Origin: an uncultured Pelagibacteraceae bacterium
GTDB taxonomy: Bacteria; Pseudomonadota; Alphaproteobacteria; Pelagibacterales; Pelagibacteraceae
Length of the DNA stretch: 64,000 nucleotides
Direction of reading: 5' to 3'
Assembly (NCBI GenBank): GCA_902583075.1
Contig: CACHUN010000003.1
Span: 124,001-188,000, forward strand
Under the pieces are notes generated by a model. It searched no databases and had not been told where the DNA came from. It was given only the letters and a program-made list of their open reading frames with translations. Position numbers and translations under genes: made by a program. Below are positions 61,614 through 64,000 of this stretch, one piece after another (the stretch's first letter is position 1; every line of letters starts with the position of its first letter).

Positions 61614-62347
61614 TTAATTTAAAAGGTTTAAATGTAATTTTAACAGGAGCAACAGGAGTTTTGGGCAATTCTATATTAGATATGTTAGTCTTTGCGGGGT
61701 CCAATGTTTTGGCAACGGGAACTAATGAAGAAAAACTTAAAAAAATTAAAAATAAACACAATAATGTAAATGTTTTAAAGTTTGATATATCTAAGCATAA
61801 AGAGATAGATGGGTTTGTAAACGATTGTTATAAAATTTTGTCAAATAAAATAGATATTTTGATTAATAATGCAGGTATCACCCAAGATAATTTATCTATC
61901 AGAATGAAGGAGGAGGAATGGAAAAAAGTAATTGATATTAATCTATCCTCAACATTTTTAATAACTAAAAATGTAATTAAAAAAATGTTAAAATCAAAAA
62001 ATGGCAAAATCATTAATATAACTTCAGTGGTTGGACATTCTGGAAATATTGGGCAAGTAAATTATGCAGCATCAAAAGCTGGAATAATAGCAATGTCAAA
62101 AAGCTTAGCGTTAGAATATGGTAAAAAAGATATTAAAGTAAATTGTGTCTCACCTGGCTTCATTAAGTCGGATATGACGGATAAAATTAGTGATGAACAT
62201 ACCGAATTACTAAAGTCTAGAATATCCCTCAATAAGTTCGGCAATCCAGAGGATGTAGCAAATACGATTGCTTTTTTATGTTCAAATCTATCAGATTATA
62301 TTACAGGAGAAACTATACACGTTAATGGAGGCATGTATTTTAGTTGA
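61610..62347 (+). CDS. fabG: 3-oxoacyl-ACP reductase
   Basis: Reduces 3-oxoacyl-ACP with NADPH. 245 residues of classical SDR fold: T-G-A-T-G-V-L-G-N (about 12-20), N-N-A-G-I-T (about 84-89), Ser in I-T-S-V-V-G-H (about 136-142), and Y-A-A-S-K (about 150-154). A C-terminal H-V-N-G-G-M-Y-F completes the family pattern. It overlaps fabD by four bases; its TGA stop lies inside the -35 box of the acpP promoter. Confidence 0.95.
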   Translation: MINLKGLNVILTGATGVLGNSILDMLVFAGSNVLATGTNEEKLKKIKNKHNNVNVLKFDISKHKEIDGFVNDCYKILSNKIDILINNAGITQDNLSIRMKEEEWKKVIDINLSSTFLITKNVIKKMLKSKNGKIINITSVVGHSGNIGQVNYAASKAGIIAMSKSLALEYGKKDIKVNCVSPGFIKSDMTDKISDEHTELLKSRISLNKFGNPEDVANTIAFLCSNLSDYITGETIHVNGGMYFS

Positions 62348-62371
62348 CAAAATAAATAAAATATTTATTAA
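62344..62371 (+). promoter_or_regulatory. Promoter of acpP
   Basis: TTGACA (62344-62349), a perfect -35, 16 bases, then TATTAA (62366-62371) as -10. It lies about 22 bases before the acpP start and overlaps the fabG stop codon. An independent strong promoter fits the need for much more acyl carrier protein than FabD or FabG. Confidence 0.6.
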
Positions 62372-62392
62372 CAAATTAACTTAAGGAACATA

Positions 62393-62632
62393 ATGTCAGA
62401 TGATATTTCAAGCAAAGTAAAAAAAATTGTTGCAGATCACTTAGGTATAGATGAGTCAAAAGTAAATGAAGAGTCAAGCTTTATAGATGATCTTGGTGCA
62501 GATAGCTTAGATACAGTAGAATTAGTGATGGCTTTCGAGGAAGAATTTGGTTCAGAGATTTCCGATAGTGATGCTGAGAAAATTTTAACTGTTGGTGATG
62601 CAGTTAAATTCATCGAAAATAAAGCAAGCTAA
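62393..62632 (+). CDS. acpP: Acyl carrier protein
   Basis: 79 residues, acidic. Phosphopantetheine attachment is at Ser38 in [11 protein letters not shown], and the flanking V-A-D-H-L-G-I-D and [12 protein letters not shown] segments are standard. It carries growing acyl chains between FabD, FabG and other enzymes. AAGGAA at 62383-62388 gives a usable ribosome site, and a strong promoter of its own precedes it. The gene after it is gmk, not the usual fabF. Confidence 0.96.
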   Translation: MSDDISSKVKKIVADHLGIDESKVNEESSFIDDLGADSLDTVELVMAFEEEFGSEISDSDAEKILTVGDAVKFIENKAS

Positions 62633-62646
62633 TTTTTTTTACATAA

Positions 62647-63282
62647 ATGGCCGAAAGAAAAACTGGGGTAATTATAATATTATCTTCTCCCTCGGGTGCT
62701 GGAAAAACTACTTTAGTTAAAAAAATTGCATCCAAAAAAAATTTCAAAATTTCTATTTCTTACACTACACGCAAACCAAGATTAAAAGAAAAAAATGGTA
62801 GAGACTATTTTTTTGTAAGCCAAAAGGAGTTTAAAAAATTAATAAAAAATAGAAAATTTTTAGAATATGCAAAAGTATTCAATAATTATTATGGATCTTT
62901 GAAGAATTCTGTAATTAATAAACTAGAAAAAGGTGAAAATGTTATTTTTGATATTGATTGGCAAGGAACAAAACAAATAAAAAAAAAAAAATTGAAATAT
63001 AAAATTATAACAATATTTATAGTCCCACCTTCAAAAAACGAATTATTTGCAAGATTGTTAAAAAGAGACCACAAAGATAAAAAAATTGCTAGTGAAAGAA
63101 TGAAACAATTTAAAAAGGATGTTATGCATTGGAGAGAATATGATTATACTGTCATTAACGATAAATTAGAAAAATGTTATAATTCTATAATTAAGTTTAT
63201 TAGTTTACAGAAAAAACAAAAAAATATTTTAAATTACAATAAAAAATTTATCAAAAATCATATTTCTAATTTAATTAATTGA
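62647..63282 (+). CDS. gmk: Guanylate kinase
   Basis: Phosphorylates GMP to GDP, downstream of guaB and guaA in this window. 211 residues with the P-loop S-S-P-S-G-A-G-K-T-T (13-22), the GMP-binding S-Y-T-T-R-K-P-R (about 38-45) and G-R-D-Y-F-F-V (about 51-57), and D-I-D-W-Q-G (about 98-103). The C-terminal end is extended and lysine-rich (about 190-211). Converges on rsmA with a 12-base overlap. Confidence 0.95.
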   Translation: MAERKTGVIIILSSPSGAGKTTLVKKIASKKNFKISISYTTRKPRLKEKNGRDYFFVSQKEFKKLIKNRKFLEYAKVFNNYYGSLKNSVINKLEKGENVIFDIDWQGTKQIKKKKLKYKIITIFIVPPSKNELFARLLKRDHKDKKIASERMKQFKKDVMHWREYDYTVINDKLEKCYNSIIKFISLQKKQKNILNYNKKFIKNHISNLIN

Positions 63283-64000
63283 TTCTTCATAAAGCTTACA
63301 AATTTTATAATAAGTCATAATTTCTAAGTTTTGAGGTCTTAACCTTAAATCAATAGATAAATTTTTTGAAACTTCCTCAAAATTTTTAAATAAAAATTTC
63401 ATTGGTTTTTTTATCATTTTGCGTCTCTGAGAAAAAAAAATATTTGTAACATGTTCTAAGTTTTTAGGATCTTTAAGGTGAAAATATTTTTTTTTTGGTT
63501 CAAAGGTCAGAAGAGTGCTATGTACTTTTGGGGGTGGTATAAAACTATCAGGCTCAATATCAATTATTTTATTTATTTTCATTTTCCAATTTGATAAAAT
63601 AGTCAATCTTCCATAGTTTTTTGTGTCCACTTTTGCTATAATTCTATCCGCAACTTCTTTTTGAAACATTAGGACAAATTTTTTGCAAAATTTTTGTAAA
63701 TGTTTCATTTTTATCCATTTTGCAAGTATTTGCGTAGAAATATTATATGGTAAATTTCCAAAAATAATTAAATTTTCTTTATTAAAACTATTAAATGAAA
63801 TCTTCATCATATCATCCTTGATAATTTTAATTCTATCGCCAAATTGATCCTGTAAAAAAATTGCTAATCTCTCATCTTTTTCAACTACAGTTAAGTCTTT
63901 TGGTTTCATTTCTAAAATTTTTTTTGTCAAAGACCCCTTTCCAGGGCCAACTTCTAAAACTGAAATCTTATTGTTAATATTCCCATTTTTTACTATTAAA
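63271..64000 (-). CDS. rsmA: 16S rRNA dimethyladenosine transferase, 5' end cut by the window
   Basis: KsgA-type enzyme that dimethylates two adenosines near the 16S 3' end. The frame stays open to the window edge, giving about 243 residues; the start lies outside. Visible: AdoMet motif I V-L-E-V-G-P-G-K-G-S-L-T (63960-63925 region), the adenosine-binding N-L-P-Y-N-I-S-T (about 63771-63748), and V-H-S-T-L-L-T-F near the C-terminal domain. The TTG within L-T-K-K at about 63930 is not the true start because conserved motif I lies before it. Convergent with gmk. Confidence 0.93.
   Translation of the reverse strand, partial: LIVKNGNINNKISVLEVGPGKGSLTKKILEMKPKDLTVVEKDERLAIFLQDQFGDRIKIIKDDMMKISFNSFNKENLIIFGNLPYNISTQILAKWIKMKHLQKFCKKFVLMFQKEVADRIIAKVDTKNYGRLTILSNWKMKINKIIDIEPDSFIPPPKVHSTLLTFEPKKKYFHLKDPKNLEHVTNIFFSQRRKMIKKPMKFLFKNFEEVSKNLSIDLRLRPQNLEIMTYYKICKLYEESIN

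Noticed and set aside
1-64000. tRNA genes, rRNA genes, CRISPR array, insertion sequences
   Set aside because: I looked through the spacers, which are mostly under 100 bases, and found no cloverleaf-like sequence, no regularly spaced repeats and no transposase or integrase reading frame.

Overview
The window is an A+T-rich, very gene-dense stretch with spacers of a few bases, frequent 1-35 bp gene overlaps and no tRNA, rRNA, insertion sequence or CRISPR array that I could see. Gene content and style point to the SAR11 clade (Pelagibacterales, Alphaproteobacteria): a TRAP transporter followed by 5-oxoprolinase genes, a one-subunit NAD formate dehydrogenase, several EamA permeases, few regulators and extreme compaction. 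This assignment is inference; no rRNA gene is present to prove it.

Layout. 1-13150 is a core region: the end of a TolC-like gene, recA with its own terminator, alaS, convergent icd, psd-pssA, a putative glycosyltransferase, rlmE, guaB lacking the CBS domains, a small TPR gene, guaA, gloA and panB. 13147-20448 holds a TerC-type membrane protein, a TRAP transporter (dctP, then a terminator abutting dctQ, then dctM), a TPR protein, and 5-oxoprolinase subunits split into divergent pxpA and pxpBC, followed by an EamA permease. Together these look like a uptake-and-opening route for 5-oxoproline or a similar lactam. 20448-27930 is a lipid-modification and photorepair cluster: COG2907 flavoprotein, DUF1365, cyclopropane fatty acid synthase family, DUF3833 lipoprotein, two SDRs, a 42-residue DUF2256 protein, a DCC thiol protein and an FeS-BCP-type photolyase. 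27932-38123 carries oxidoreductases, MsrA, formate dehydrogenase, HPP and IscU-like proteins, EamA permeases, an amidinotransferase and a threonine aldolase.

38125-44012 is an accessory island on the minus strand: secreted hydrolases, a membrane-anchored HNH protein, tiny membrane proteins, a gene cut by an in-frame UGA, a polysaccharide lyase, a 62-bp direct repeat (one copy is the 5' end of the 75-codon gene, the other a truncated copy) and a roughly 97-bp duplicated 5' region. 44019-60608 is a long minus-strand run: yajQ, two Gfo/Idh/MocA dehydrogenases, MFS and EamA permeases, gshB, gshA, a YyaL-type protein, an HD protein, purF, cvpA, an RND/MMPL protein, dnaB, rplI, rpsR, rpsF. 60693-64000 has fabD, fabG, acpP, gmk and the end of rsmA; fabF and mltG, common neighbours in other Alphaproteobacteria, are missing here.

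The strongest items for follow-up are the island with its repeat pair and interrupted gene, the two hairpins that abut start codons (dctQ, msrA), the CBS-less IMP dehydrogenase, the TRAP plus 5-oxoprolinase module and the photolyase/lipid cluster.
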